From: Mactromeris polynyma
Taxonomy: Eukaryota > Mollusca > Bivalvia > Venerida > Mactridae
NCBI GenBank assembly: GCA_032209605.1
Contig: JASFXZ010000001.1
Location: 8,185,703 to 8,249,702 of the forward strand
DNA length: 64,000 nt
Direction: 5' to 3'
Of the stretch, positions 23,927 to 37,437 are shown one piece after another. The notes beneath the pieces are model-generated. The model did not search any database, was not told the DNA's origin, and worked only from the letters and a program-made list of their open reading frames with translations. Numbering within the stretch: position 1 is the stretch's first letter; every line of letters starts with the position of its first letter. The translations under genes were made by a program, and so were the position numbers.

Positions 23927-26349
23927 CCCTTACCTTACTGTCTTCTGGCACATTCCGTCCTGCCGTCAGACAGATTACATCCAAGTTCAAAACTTTAGAT
24001 CTGATTAAAAAAGGAGATATGATTACAACATTACAAATTGCTCTGGAAATTGTTCCGGAATAACAAATAGTGTGAGTCTCTAAAATTGGAAATTACTTGA
24101 AGAAATTGTTGAACATCAAGCAAAAGATGTGTGTCTTGTGAAAAAGTGTTGCTCTGTATATTGTTCCATCAACAGAACAGTGTTTCTTCAGCACATGTAC
24201 AAATATGCATGGAGTTTGAATACATATGCTTGCCTTATGGTGCCATGCTATGCAAGCCAACACGGAGTGTGAACTTCGCGTCTCTGAACATTGGATTACT
24301 TTATATACTACAACAGATCTATGGCGTCACTGTGGTTTCTGTCAAAGTTATAGAGAATGGTTTCGAATATTCTCATCTTTATACGTACCTGTGTTTGTAG
24401 GATTATTTCAAATGCAAACGGAAAATATTTGTGCAAAATGTCTTCCTGATTATGAAAATTTGACATTCATTTGTGTGTGTATGTGAAAAATACATGATTT
24501 TGTTATTTGGGTACTCATATTTTGGGTTTGATGTTCATCTAACTGTGTTCACAGGAGTCATTTTAAAGCACAAATTATTGTGAACACTCACAAGAGTGGT
24601 ATTATAATTCTAGTCGGTCGGATTTTATATGTGTTTGTAGAATGGCTGTACATAGATTATATGTGAATGTCTGGTATGAAATGAATGTTAAAGCGATATT
24701 CTTTAACTCACTCATTGGTGAAAAAGTTTCTGATGAATTTCTGAGTGTAAATGTGAAAATTATTTGAGACTAATGGAATTTCTTAGTTATCGTCGATATT
24801 CAAATGGAATATATACAAATTATGTGTTATGTGGTGTATATAGTGTTGTGGTGCATCTTTCACATGGAAATTACCTATATTAGATAATTCAGTGAGGGAT
24901 TATCTATGTTGTTGTAATCTCTTTGTTCTTTATGTTACTGATATATTTAAGTTTCATGCAGGTATATTTTTCAAAATGAAGAAATAACGACATATTCACA
25001 GAACACGGACGAGAGGCACCTCTACTTGTTTGGATAAATATTCTTAATGACTTTACAATATCTCTGTGACAAAAACAATATACAGCATGCATCAGTTATG
25101 CATCATCTTTGAAGTTTGTGTTCATGAAAATCATTTTTTGCCTGCGAACGTAGGTAGATAGTATCGCACTGGTCATTGTATACAGTGATTTGTTTTAAAC
25201 TTATTTTACTGTCTGTGCCTTTTCAATTTGGAAAATAGGCGCGATAAATCCCACATTTACGAAAATAAGGTAATGGTTTGCTATATAAAAATTACTTTAT
25301 AGCTGTGGCTGGTGTTTGTTATATACCGGGTATATGATGTGATGTACGAGAGTAAAGATTCTTTTATAAATGATTAAATACACAAAACCCTGACTTAAAA
25401 AAAAGAAATTCAGTCAGAGGGGGAAAAAGAACAAAGAATTGGGAAAAAAATACAATTTTTTTATGGAAAATTCACATTTTTTTCTATAAGGGGTAACAGC
25501 CTATATTCGGCAGTAAAATTAACAAAAAAATCACTGGTATACTATAGTTTGTTAGTTCAACCGTCCATCGGGACACCTTCTGTCTCAGTCGGGAATTTTA
25601 AATAATCAAAGAGATTCCAATTTAAGTTGGAACAAATGTTGAGCATTATGAGAATACTTGTTGTGTGCCTGACTCAGGACAGTACCTCCATGTACAGTAG
25701 GTCATCTGCAAGGGCACACTACTCCCTTCGCATTTTTGAAATTCTATACATTTTCTAGATCCACCACCTTTTGTTTCACTGGAATTATGCATTATACAAT
25801 ACACATATATAAACTTATATATGTGAGTTCAGGCTTTTAAGTATTGTGTATAGTTTTTGTACGTCACAGTTCTCATGATCTCATGTCAGTAGTTTCTGCA
25901 CATAGAATTGTAATGAAAGACTAATTAATATAAGATCGTTTTCTGCAATATTATATGGTGATTTTACTCTTATGTCCACAGTAGATATATAGATAGTTCC
26001 CATATTTACAATATTTACCTCCCTTGTTCTGAATAGTCGTCCAGATAGATAGGCAAAGTTCCTTAAAAGTTTATATGGAATATAATGTAAACAAATGTTA
26101 AAATAATCAGATATATAAAAACAACTTATTCATTATGCTCATGTGGGGCAGATAGCTCAGAAAGTTGAAGAAAAAGTGATTGTCACATACAAATCCTCTT
26201 GGTATTTTCTCCATTGTCACATTTTTGGGAATTACTCCTTCAAGTGCTTCGCAGTTTTGCCTATCAAAATGACTGATGATAAAGAACAAGGATTTTTAAG
26301 GAAATATTGTAGATGTGAGAACTATATATAGTGTTATAGTGAAGTGCAA

Positions 26350-27079
26350 CCTTTCCTGAGCATCAACCTCTCTTGAGCAGTAACCTCCATTGAGCAGTAA
26401 CCTCCCTTGAGCAGGAGCCTCCATTGAGCAGTAAATTCCCTTGAGCAGTAACCTCCCTTGAGCATCAAACTTCCTTGAGCAGTAACCTCCCTTGAGCAGC
26501 AACCTCCCTTGAGCAGTAACCTCCCTCGAGCAGTAACCTCCCTCGAGCAGTAACCTCCCTCGGAGCAGTAACCTCCCTTGAGCAGTAACCTCCCTTGAGC
26601 AGGAGCCTCCATTGAGCAGTAACCTCCATTGAGCAGGAGCCTCCATTGAGCAGTAACCTCCCTTGAGCAGTAACCTCCCTTGAGCAGTAACCTCCCTTGA
26701 GCAGTAACCTCCCTTGAGCAGTAACCTCCCTTGAGCAGTAACCTCCCTTGAGCAGTAACCTCCCTTGAGCAGTAACCTCCATTGAGCAGTAACCTCCCTT
26801 GAGCAGTAACCTCCCTTGAGCAGTAACCTCCCTCGAGCAGTAACCTCCCTTGAGCAGCAACCTCCCTTGAGCAGTAACCTCCCTCGAGCAGTAACCTCCC
26901 TTGAGCAGTAACATATCTTGAGCAGTAACATCCCTTGAGCAGTAACCTCCCTTGAGCAGTAACATATCTTGAGCAGTAACTTCTCTTGAGCAGTAACCTC
27001 CCTTGAGAAGTAACCTCCCTTGAGCAGTAACCTCCCTTGAGCAGTAACCTCCCTTGAGCAGTAACCTCCCTTGAGCAGT
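26350..27079. repeat. 17-bp minisatellite, about 43 copies
   Basis: The unit GAGCAGTAACCTCCCTT has variants (CTCGAGCAG, CATTGAGCAG, ATATCTTGAG). Since 17 is not divisible by three, each frame reads a 51-bp, 17-residue repeat (GGYCSREVTAQGRLLLK on the minus strand). This produces two long overlapping minus frames of 268 and 215 codons, whose composition follows directly from the repeat; I do not call them genes. Confidence 0.95.
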
Positions 27080-28147
27080 TTGGGGGACATGTAAAGAATC
27101 AACTATACACAAAAGTATAATATTATCATCTCAGTATTTGATGATTTTGCACAGGTTTCACTGCAATCTCTATCTTATAAATGACTGTAATGTGATTTTT
27201 TTCTTCATTTATGTTTATTCTACAATATTTTTAATTATTTACATTTAATTCATATTTTATCTGACCTGGACTTTTTGTGATTTTCTGGTATAATTATTAT
27301 ATATTTTATGACGAATGCGCATATATATTAATTTTAATACAAACTTGGAAATTGACAAAATATACTAGAAAGATATCTAGTAACTTCACTGAAAGCCACT
27401 ATTTGCAGATAATGCTACATTTATGCTATGTTTCTAGCAAGTATAATTTAGGGTAAGCTGTGGTCAGTGCAAATGAAATCTCTTTGCTTTTATAAATCTT
27501 AGTTTGCAGCTATTTCCATGTGCAATATTCATTTTATTGATTTTCATTTCTGAAGATCTGATCAATGAATTAATAATCTTTACTTTAATTATATTTTAAT
27601 GCATATATTTAGTTTGTTTTGTCATATCTATTTTTTGTTTCCAATGTTTCTTATTATGAATTCATATATTATTATTTGTATGAGATTTATATTATCACCC
27701 TGTGTATACTATAGTTGTAGATTTTAACAATAAGTACAGGTATTATAGTATAGTATATACATACAGATTTTTTTGGGTTTTGTTGCAATAATAATAACAC
27801 CACCATTGGTTCTAACAAAAATTGGGCATAGAGGTGATCTGATAATCAAGGTCAAATATTGAAGAAAATTAAAAATCTTGACCATGGAAATGGAGTTTTG
27901 TTAATACTTCTGGTCATACATTCGAAGTGGTGTTTTACTACGTAAGACTGATGTTCTTTCTTATGGTTTCAGTGTCTGGGTACAGATTAACCTTTCTAAT
28001 GTTCTACATTTTGTTGAGAACAAAACCATATTGAATTGATGGTTGTACATTCTGCGTTTATTAATTTGTATCAAGTGTATTATTGTTCATTTTACTTTTT
28101 GACTGCTTTTCTGTACATTGAGCTGCTACTGTGTACACATAGGAGAT

Positions 28148-28360
28148 TGTCTCGAGTTCTCTCCCTTTATCTATACTAGCGTTCTCTCCCTTTATCCCTT
28201 AGAAGGGATAGTTTTGCACCAAATCTTTGGTATATTTGTTGGTCCGTTAGAAGGTATAAAGGGAGAGAACTGTGGAAGGGATAAATGGAGAAAACTCTAG
28301 AAGGGATAAAGGGAGAGAACTATAGAAAGGATAAAGGGAGAGAACTCATGACAATCTCCT
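28148..28360. repeat. 26-bp minisatellite units in both orientations
   Basis: GTTCTCTCCCTTTATC occurs twice on the left (28157-28200), and GATAAAGGGAGAGAAC types occur four times on the right (28250-28347), ending CTCATGACAATCTCC as at 22.86 kb. The two orientations could pair as a hairpin. Confidence 0.85.
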
Positions 28361-29760
28361 GTGAATGCACATGTATACAGTCTTACAAAAGGTCTCATTT
28401 TAGTTTAGAATAAGATGGTGGTATATTGAATGACTTGGTTAATTTTGATCAGATGTAGGGTTGCTTAAATCTCGTTCTTGAACATTTAGCTTGAAATGTC
28501 ACAGAGTTAATCAGTACTATTCACTGAAATACAATGACAGTTTTCAAGCATTTTAAAGCATTTTGCCAAATTGTTTGGTTATCACAATGCTTATTCAGAG
28601 ATATATCCTACCATTACACATATTCATATTGATTTTACCATACTAAGGATTTGGTGTAAAATTTCTATATCTGAATCTTGCAAAAACGGAGATATGATTG
28701 TTTAGTAGCACCAAGTCCTTGATATCTGTGTTGATGTTTATGCTGTTGATGTCAGTCTCTCATGTTTACATATTAAAGTGTTATATTTGTGGACCACAGT
28801 GATGTTAGTTTAATAAAGTATATGATTGATGAATTTTCAGGTATTTTAAATTGCAGATTTATATTTCATTGGGACCAATATATTAAGCTTGTCTAGTGAT
28901 TGATATGCATAGAAATATGACATTGAATATGTTATATTATAGAATTATTTGAAATATGCATTAATATATTTGATGTGTATGTTATAGACACAAACTTAGT
29001 TGTAAAAGGATAAAATCAGTTGTTCATAAGATATTGATGTTTTGCTACTAAAAACACATGAATGAAAAAATGTTTCAAATTGTATATCTAAAAAAGTAAA
29101 AATATGGCAATATTTCTTGCTTTAAATTGAAAAATTATGTATATGACAATTCTGTCATTTTTTTCATATTTTTGGAACCTAATAATTTGTTACAGAAAAA
29201 ATCTTTATTTCTTCTGAACATGATCAATTCTTTATTACTCCTTAGTCCACCGTACAAAGAACTGCAGTACATTTTTTAGATACAAGAATTTATATCAATA
29301 CTGTTATATACTCGCTGATAAAGTTTTGTTTTGACCATTGTTTTTATGTTATTGGTCAAGATTTCTATTTCCATTATGACACGGACATATAAACTATATA
29401 TGGCCGTGATTATGACTAAAAGGGACACAATTTGTTGATTTTATGTTTCTGTACATTCTACAAAGAGTTAGAAGAAAAAAGCTATCTATGGTTATTTTCT
29501 TTTGTTCGGAGTCAAATTACGTTGTTACAATTTGTGTGAACTTGCTGTAAATATCAATTGTTAACTGTTTTACTTAACACTGTTGTAGTACATGAATTTA
29601 GTTGTATGTACTTGTTGCAAAACATAAAACTTGCGTTTTATATACATACTATTTTTTTAAATAAACGATTTACTGAATTACTAAGGGAAGTAACTGTGTA
29701 TGTCTTGTTTCGTAAATATGCTAATTACCTCCCTTGCACGATGTGCTAAATAGAATACCG

Positions 29761-31938
29761 TACTGTTTCAAAAACGAAATATTTTCAGAATTTAAAGTGC
29801 AAAATAATGATTTAATACCAGCAAACATTTATATAGGATAGTAAAAAACACAAAGTAATCTATAAGATAAGACAGTTATAACTTATATACATGTACGTTC
29901 ATTGCGACCGTGCAAACCAGAACCATGCGTTACGTTACCGTGACAGATCTACTGAAAACGTGTTTGTCTTCAACATAAAACTATAATATGTCCTACTCAG
30001 TCTGCATCAGGGTATATCACTAAATCAAGAACTGATCTGTTTAGTTCAGTTCTAACTGAAGCTGCACTGGTAAAATAATTAGTTTTAAAATATTTCTCAT
30101 TGCCATGATCATTTGCAAGACGTAATACATGTAATTTCATTACTATCACAATCAATACACTGTCTTACAAAGGCTGTTTTAATTGCATTTACTTAGAAAT
30201 TTCAGTTTGCATCACCGTTTTAGAAAAAAAAATTATCAATACTTGAGCTGTACCTGATGTATACATGATATGATGTACATGGATATGTTACTATAAATAG
30301 CCACATAAAGTCAATAATGTTTACAGGTGAAGGTTAAATCTAGAAACTTGTGTCAACAAATTGTCAGACATTTTTGTTTGAGAAACTTAATCTATACTTA
30401 AACACGATTGGTTAATAATAAAAAAATCCGTCCACTAAGCATTTAATAAAGGGTTGTTATTTGAATACAATAAACACGCCCTTTGATATGCAATTAAATG
30501 TAAATATAACCGTCCATTTTATTGATATAATCTGAGTAGAATTCAGAAATCAATTCAATCAACATATGACAGCATTAGGAAAATAATCTGGGTATAGAAT
30601 TTACAATGATATTGTGTATCAATAATGCTGGCGGATTTATTTACGTGGCATCAAATGATGATATACCTGTTTTAATGAGTCATTTTATCATAACGCCGTA
30701 CAATGCCTACATACTAGGTGTAACTGTATTGATTCGTGTCCACAATTATTTTCGTTAATATCGATCTCAATAATTCAATCATTTTAAAATTGTCGTAATG
30801 GAGATCTTGGTTACGTTATTATTCCCAACCACACCATTTGGCCATATTGCATTAGGTAATCAATACATGCACATTATTGTTTTTTAATCAAATCCGGGAA
30901 ATTGTCGTGAATTTTTTGTAGTTCTATACTAGTACATGTAAATGACAACTTTTATCTGGCTTAATTTGATGATATTCACACATATTGTGGTTGCCCTACT
31001 TATCTTGTTTATATACAGGTAGAAAATGTCCTAGATTTTGACTCAAATCTATTAATTGAGCCCTTGGATATCTGTGAACGTGCATGTATTGCCATGTTCA
31101 ACCAACATTTCACCTCGCACGTTTTCCGTTGCTACATCTGCTTTTAATAACCACGTGATCAAACAAAGCGCTAATTGCAATTTGTACAAATGGTTGCACA
31201 ATACATGCAATCAACATGCATAACATGTGGTAGAATACCTGTTAATGCAATGCATAAAATATTCATCTTATCTATGTTTTATCTCAAATATTGACTGGGT
31301 CATTTGCGACCGTAGACTGTGTTCATTTATTTTTAAATTATTAGAGACTAATTGCTTGGTATGTCTATAACCAGTCGCTTCAAGCTAACTGAATAAAAAT
31401 AATTGAAAACCGAGTTAGAAAACGCTTCACATATCCGCTTACAATGTTGAAACGAAATGTAAACTGGGGGAATCTTCATGGTAGACGATTTTCAATATCT
31501 GATCTACCCATAGCATAATATCAGCGTGGTAAAGGCTCGCGAAGATCAATACACATGTATTGATTAATAAATCATAAATGCCTACAATATCTGACTTGTA
31601 ACGAGCGTGAGAGAACGCTTTCATATCACTTAACTAACGCTGATATGATATGACATTGTCCGTGTTATGTTTTAGATGCGGTTTTGATGTGATATTGCAT
31701 AGCATATTGAGAAACTTATGACGCATATCCAATAAAACATGCATTTCCTTTTACGGTTTAATATTTTATTAGAAAACATTACAATAGGCGGATTTTACGC
31801 CGTTGCAGCCTCAACTGACAAGTTCATTTAGTACGCTCAAAGTATTGAATCAATTTTCAGGCTGGTCGTATTAAATGTTAGTTTTTCTGTACCTACGCTC
31901 ATTTTAACTCCATGGTAAACTTACCTCTGCATTCTATA
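29761..31938. other. Intergenic, nothing recognised
   Basis: AT-rich sequence between the two convergent genes; no open frame with a domain and no clear repeat. Confidence 0.5.
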
Positions 31939-31940
31939 TA

Positions 31941-32129
31941 CAGTCAAACCCGTGTTAAAGACCACCTGCGAACAAAGACCACTATTGCAAAACCTGTCTG
32001 CAAAGACCACCAATTTTATCTCCCATCAGACCATTTTCAATGATATTTAATCTGTTAATAGAGACCACCTGTAAACAAAGACCACATTTTGCTGTTCCCA
32101 TGGGTGGTCTTTACAGACAGGTTTGACTG
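31941..32129. mobile_element. TA-flanked MITE family, copy 2 (best ends)
   Basis: 189 bp. It starts CAGTCAAACCCGTGTTAAAG and ends GGTTTGACTG, flanked by TA at 31939-31940 and 32130-32131, as expected for Tc1/mariner-type insertion. The GACCACC motif is repeated inside. No transposase. Confidence 0.8.
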
Positions 32130-32712
32130 TATATAACTTTGATTATTTGGTCCTAGCAACAGGAAAATAAGAAATGTTTACTAATATACGGCACACCTTT
32201 ACCATCCTTCATTCGATATGGCTTTTATGGATTTATGTTCTAAACGCAAAAGTTAAGTTTTAATGTATATTATCACCCAATATAACACACATTTACCTAC
32301 AAAATATCTGGTCATGGTGTTACAGAAACAAATACAAATGATCTAAGCCTTGATTTAATATACATGTATAAAGCTATAACATATTACGTGTTATCATAAA
32401 CTGCCATTATTGTTAGGACTTGTATTATTTAAAAAAATGAATATAATAATAATGTCCAAGAAAATTAGCGCAGGGGTTCTAGCACACCGATTGGCCGGTA
32501 CCGTTGGTAACACAGCAATGGTATGGTTCAAGTCTCTACGATGTTGTTATCACGGATCAAAGTGTTAATCTAACAAAGCAAAACAACATCCGTGACTGTA
32601 AATCAGTCGGACAGAAACCACAGATATTGTTGTTACTATCCCGACCACAAGACGGATCTGATACCGTAACCACGTACATTGCCGTCCCTTCCTTTCTATT
32701 GTTCCCAGTGTT

Positions 32713-32900
32713 GAAAGAATTGCACATGGGAAAAATGATATGTACTTTACATCAAAAACTAAAATAGAAATAATAACTATACAGCGATTTAAAGCCTTGG
32801 AACTGTCAGTTTTAAAGGCTTTAGATCGCTGTATAGTTATTATTTATATTTGTGTTTTAGATGTATGTTACATTTCCTTTTCCCCATGAGCAATTCTTTC
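32713..32900. mobile_element. Long near-palindrome, arms of about 86 bp
   Basis: The left arm (32713-32798) starts GAAAGAATTGCACATGGG and ends GCGATTTAAAGCCTT; the right arm (32815-32900) starts AAGGCTTTAGATCGC and ends CCCCATGAGCAATTCTTTC. The inner 29 bp differ at one base, and the outer part is imperfect. The loop is 16 bp. Either a foldback/MITE or a hairpin RNA source; sequence alone does not decide. The open frame at 32504-32767 runs into it and is not called. Confidence 0.75.
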
Positions 32901-33099
32901 ACATGATATAGTGTTTATGTTGTTTTCTCCCCTCCCCTTTCGACCTATTGTTGCCAGCTGTCTTGACTTGTCCTGTTATGTATTCCATCCATTGAAACCC
33001 CCCCTACTTGTCCTTATTAATTCTTCTTAGTTGTCCCGTATGGTCAACCAGACCATTCTTTGTGCCCCTGTTCCCTTGCCCCTCCCCACATGCCTGATG

Positions 33100-33190
33100 T
33101 TTTATGGACTGCTGTTTTCCCGGAGGTCTGTGTGGATAGGCATTGTCTTGTGTATGCGGCGTTCCCTGTTTATTCTCTCTGTTTTATTGC
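33100..33190 (+). repeat. Partial SINE body, copy related to 35 kb
   Basis: TTTTCCCGGAGGTCTGTGTG, then GGCATTGTCTTGTGTATG and GTTCCCTGT..TATTCTCTC match 35200-35280 and 53815-53890. The tRNA-like head is absent here. Confidence 0.65.
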
Positions 33191-33249
33191 ATTAAAATAT
33201 GCTGCAATGAAGACTCTTGCGTTTTCTTAGCATGTTATAATATCTGATT

Positions 33250-35030
33250 CTCAACCACTTCTGTTACAATACATTCACTTAATTTTGCTGTATTCCAAAA
33301 CCTAAATTCACAAGCAACATTCAATTGCCATAAACTGCTTAAGCATATGATTAAGTACTGCCATGGTAATGCAAATGTCAAACGTTTGAACATTACATCA
33401 CCGATATTGCATATATGTAATTTACGTGATACACTGTTTTAGTTTCCTTAAGATCTTTTATATACATGATGCTTATCAGACTACGATAGAAGCATCGATC
33501 TGCCTCAGTCTCCTTGATTCCGGCTTTTACTCACATGACAATACAACATTTAAGTAAGAACTCTACAAATTGATGTAGAAACGCTACTCAATGAACGATA
33601 TTTGCTGAACAGGAAAGATACGTCTCTTTCAAAGTTACACGATTGTTAACCAATTACTGTGGCAGACGATATAATGACCTAACTATATCAAAATAATGGA
33701 TTGATCGAGTTAGGATATAGTATTTGTGGATTTCTGAACAAGATTAGCCATGTTTTCTATAGATTAATCTACGTTGCTTGCTACATATATTGTCAATGGG
33801 CGTCCTTATTCAAACACTTCATTAACAAGCAGAAATTGAATTTCCGTAACGAACGCATTATTCGGAACTATCTCGGCTAACATCGATTCAATCAAGTATT
33901 GCCGACAAATCTATCGTCCCAAGGGACCATTTCATCGACTAAATTCTTTCTTCATCACCGGCTACACGGAAACTGCGTGGATATGGGAGGTGGCGTATTA
34001 GCAACTACAGTAACCATCCTAATATCTTTTAACAGCTCGTGACGCTTCGAGTATTTTGCGCACATACAACTGGTAGATACTTGGAGATGATGGACCTCTC
34101 GGGACTGTACTCACGATTATTGTTAAATTTCAAACACAGAGCTTGTTCGTTTTCGGAAATCAATTTTCGTTTGGCCTTTATTGGTGTTTAACTGACACGA
34201 GAGTTTCAAATATGTATAAATAACGATATTCCATTCTTCTCGTGTCATTCTTTGTATTACTTGATATTTTAGTTTTTAAGCTATGTATGTTAACATTCCT
34301 TATTAATGTCACCCTCACTGGCTGTGTAGAGAGAAACCCCTATTTAGACATTTGTTGATATATAGGCAGTCAGCTTGTTCATTTTTCGAGACACCAGTGT
34401 GAAGACTATTCATTAACACGTCACAACTATTTTAATAAAAATCTCATTATTAAAACATCAGCAAAAGTCGAATAGTGTTCAATTAGTCGACGCCGTGTTG
34501 CCAACTTAAATTAATTTCCAACCAACAAGTCTAAACTTATGTCGGAGAGCGAACTGATATTGAAAGTAGTCTTCTATAATCATGTGAAAACGATCAATTG
34601 AAGATTAGATGTAACACGTAAAATTATTGTCATATAACGAATTGATTTTCTAGGAAAGGTAAACTAACCAGACACTGCCGCTTTCATTCATGTTCCCGCA
34701 CAGTTCCATAGATGACATATCAGACCACATAAATTCAAACATTTGGTTCGTCTGACTTCAGATTTTTGTAATGCCCCCTACCGTCGGACGTGCGGAATGC
34801 TTAGTTTTGAGACATGTTGACACTCAGTATTAAACGTTACTAGCACGAGGATTGTTATTTGATGCTCATATATATATGCAACAGGTGAAAACGTGTTATA
34901 GTACGTATTTTATGCGATCGCAACAAAATTAAACTCGAGCCATTCACCAAACACATTGTAAGTCTGCAGTCCAATTACCCCAACAGCACATGGGAGCTCT
35001 ATGTACTAGTATCTCAGATTGTATGTAAAT
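33250..35030. other. Intergenic, nothing recognised
   Basis: No gene, tandem repeat or inverted repeat that I can support. Confidence 0.45.
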
Positions 35031-35040
35031 GATCACCGAG

Positions 35041-35285
35041 TATGGGGATGGTAGTGTAGTGAATAAAGTACCGGCCGCTCAACATGTTTGTCGTAGATTC
35101 GAACCTAGCCACGCATACGTGTCTCTGTACTCCGACTTTTACACGCGTCTTCCAATATGTGTACCGTTTGACCTCCTTTAGTGCCTTATGTTTTGTGGAT
35201 TGTTGTTTTTCCGGAGATCTGCGTGGGGAGGCATTGTCTTATGTATGTGGCTTTCCCTGTAGTTACGTATTCTCTCTCTTTTCGT
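35041..35285 (+). mobile_element. tRNA-headed SINE
   Basis: The head has an A-box-like stretch (GATGGTAGTGTAGTGAATAA, 35048) and a B-box-like stretch (AGATTCGAACC, 35095). The body carries TTTTTCCGGAGATCTGCGTG and GGAGGCATTGTCTTATGTAT, shared with 33.1 and 53.8 kb, and a 40-bp island shared with 14.63 kb. The overlapping open frames 35084-35428 are not genes. Confidence 0.7.
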
Positions 35286-35429
35286 AACAACGTACAGTAT
35301 AGAGATGTGACGTCCGTGGCTGGACTAATTCGAACCCATAAAAATGTCACTACAACAGCTTCTACCAACACCAATACCGGTTTACGAAAGAAGTGGACGA
35401 GAGTGTTAAAATGAGCTAGCACATTCATC

Positions 35430-37205
35430 GCAATGGACTTTAAAATGAATAAGTATAAGAAAGTGGTGAACTTAGAATATAGTACAGAAATGTATCAGTA
35501 GCTGCAAAGCAGGAAGCACAAAGAGACTGGTTTGAATAACTATTCACATATCTAAACAACTGTTGCTATTCCAATAAAGCGAAACATTGCCCCCTCCCTT
35601 AAAAAATGCCAGACTGAGAAGCAATTGAAACTATTAATTATTTATACTGCCTCACACTTCTCATACAGTGTTGTCAGATTATTGACATGGACGGATTTGT
35701 ATTGGCGTGAAACATCATTGTATTATGTAATATACACGTCAATTATTACAATGAAATGCGCAGAAATATCCAAGTTACCGGGCTGTCTGTTGAGTCTTTG
35801 TGTGGGAAACCTTGAGACAAGATACTCAAATTGTACATGGCGTACTTATAGAACATTCAGATACGTGTTTTTTTCTTAATAATGAAAACCGCTTCTAAGA
35901 TAAAACAACATGTTAATAGTCACGTGATATCGATTTCTCATTTACAGATTTCGACTAGCGACTTGAAAAGTTACGTGATCTCGGTAAATAGCCTTTGATA
36001 ACACCAGCTAAATGTGAAAATGTCAATCATCTCATTCGGCGAAGAACAATATTCCTTCGATCTAAATGAACGATCAAAGACACCAATGGTACCACGTGAC
36101 TCCATGGACGATAAACTTGATTCATTTGTTTTTGATGAGCGGAAAAAGGGATAATTGTTTCGTTCGGCAATGACAGTAAGCCTTATTGATACATTCATTT
36201 AATGCTATTATTGTCTCAAACATAGAACATGTTCATTATACTTGCGCCAGAATTATATGGAAAACATGAATCATATAGATCTAAGCTCAAATAAAACCCC
36301 TTTTCAATAACCAGAAACTCTCTCGACCAGGAATCCTTGAGGGATATTTGCCAGTGTCTGCTGACAGTTCCATTTCTACACAGAGCAGAATATTATCTGT
36401 CTGATACCACAATGTTATTTTCTTGAAAATTCACATCAGTTCAATCAATAGTCTTGAATGAAAATATCTCGTATCATGTAGTCAAGGCAAATCATGCACG
36501 AGTCTGTCTCGGCGTCAAGATGATTAGTCAAATATGCAAGTCAGCAAATGTTTTGTACCCATTTGGTAGGCACGATTTAAAATCATTGCCTTTTTCATTG
36601 ACACCATTCCGACCATTTCGTTTGTTTGTAAAGTTTCTAATCGAACACAATTGTTCTTGTCATGAGAGGAGAAATGTTATACTAAGCAGCTTAATACGAG
36701 TGACGTAATGATTCTCCTGAGGTTATTTCATTCATAATGCGGAAGTTTCTTGAGAATTATTTGCAATTGAACTAAGTATATATTTTATACTACAATTTTT
36801 TTACGTCAGCTTAGTTTTTGTTTCGTTTTACCGACGCGCAGATCCTATTTTTGCAATTTACAGAAAAGAATAGAAAAAAATGAAAAAATGTTATAACAAT
36901 CGAGACGCGGAACTGTATATCGGTACCGTTCCGGCTTTTATACTCACTACGATACCGGCTCATATATACTTCCATGCGAGCGCCTCGCAGACTCGGAGGA
37001 TTTGCTTTCCTGAAACTGAAAATGCCGATTTGGTGGCATGGTTTGATATTTTCCCCGGAAAAGAGAATGCAGCCCACAAGAGGTGTAAACAAATTCATCT
37101 TAGCAGAGTCTATGCGAACGCTTAGGATTGTCAGTAGTGCGAATGTACCGGAAGAATTCGCGGAATTATTCATTGACAATCTTACGCGTCGTCCAAATTT
37201 AATCT
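35430..37205. other. Intergenic, no gene supported
   Basis: The minus frame 36811-37236 (141 codons) and the plus frames overlapping it are open together, which points to base composition rather than selection. No domain was recognised in any of them. Confidence 0.45.
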
Positions 37206-37437
37206 TTCTAGTTTTTCGGCGCAGTCGTACAAACACGGCTTTGGTATTTGCATATCAAATCTTACGTTAACCTCTAAACCAACGGAATAACGTTTGTAAC
37301 CTTGACGCGGACTGGTTAACTTTTCGAAAATGAGTACGTTACCGAAATGTGCTGAATTTCGATGAATTTACCGAAATCCTTTTTGAAGCTGGAGTGACCA
37401 GCAATCGTAACATATTGGCATCTTTTTTATGTTGCAC

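Larger units (their letters stand above)
23927..29760 (+). other. Downstream region of tetraspanin A, possible long 3' UTR
   Basis: AT-rich, no exon seen. AATAAA is present at 28812 and 29660; the second is followed by a GT-rich stretch (TGTGTATGTCTTGTTT), the usual context of a cleavage site. If used, the 3' UTR would be 4.9 to 5.8 kb and would include the 17-bp minisatellite (26350-27079) and the 28.15-kb repeats. Open frames at 24131-24486, 25000 and 29558 have no recognisable domain and I treat them as non-coding. A nearer polyadenylation site may exist. Confidence 0.3.

Noticed and set aside
26296..27112. Minus-strand frames of 268 and 215 codons as a repeat protein gene
   Set aside because: Both follow mechanically from the 17-bp tandem repeat and overlap in different frames; no flanking exon or domain.
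36811..37236. 141-codon minus frame as a gene
   Set aside because: Basic, low-information peptide with two overlapping plus frames open in the same place, no domain, no splice partner, and it runs into a dispersed repeat.
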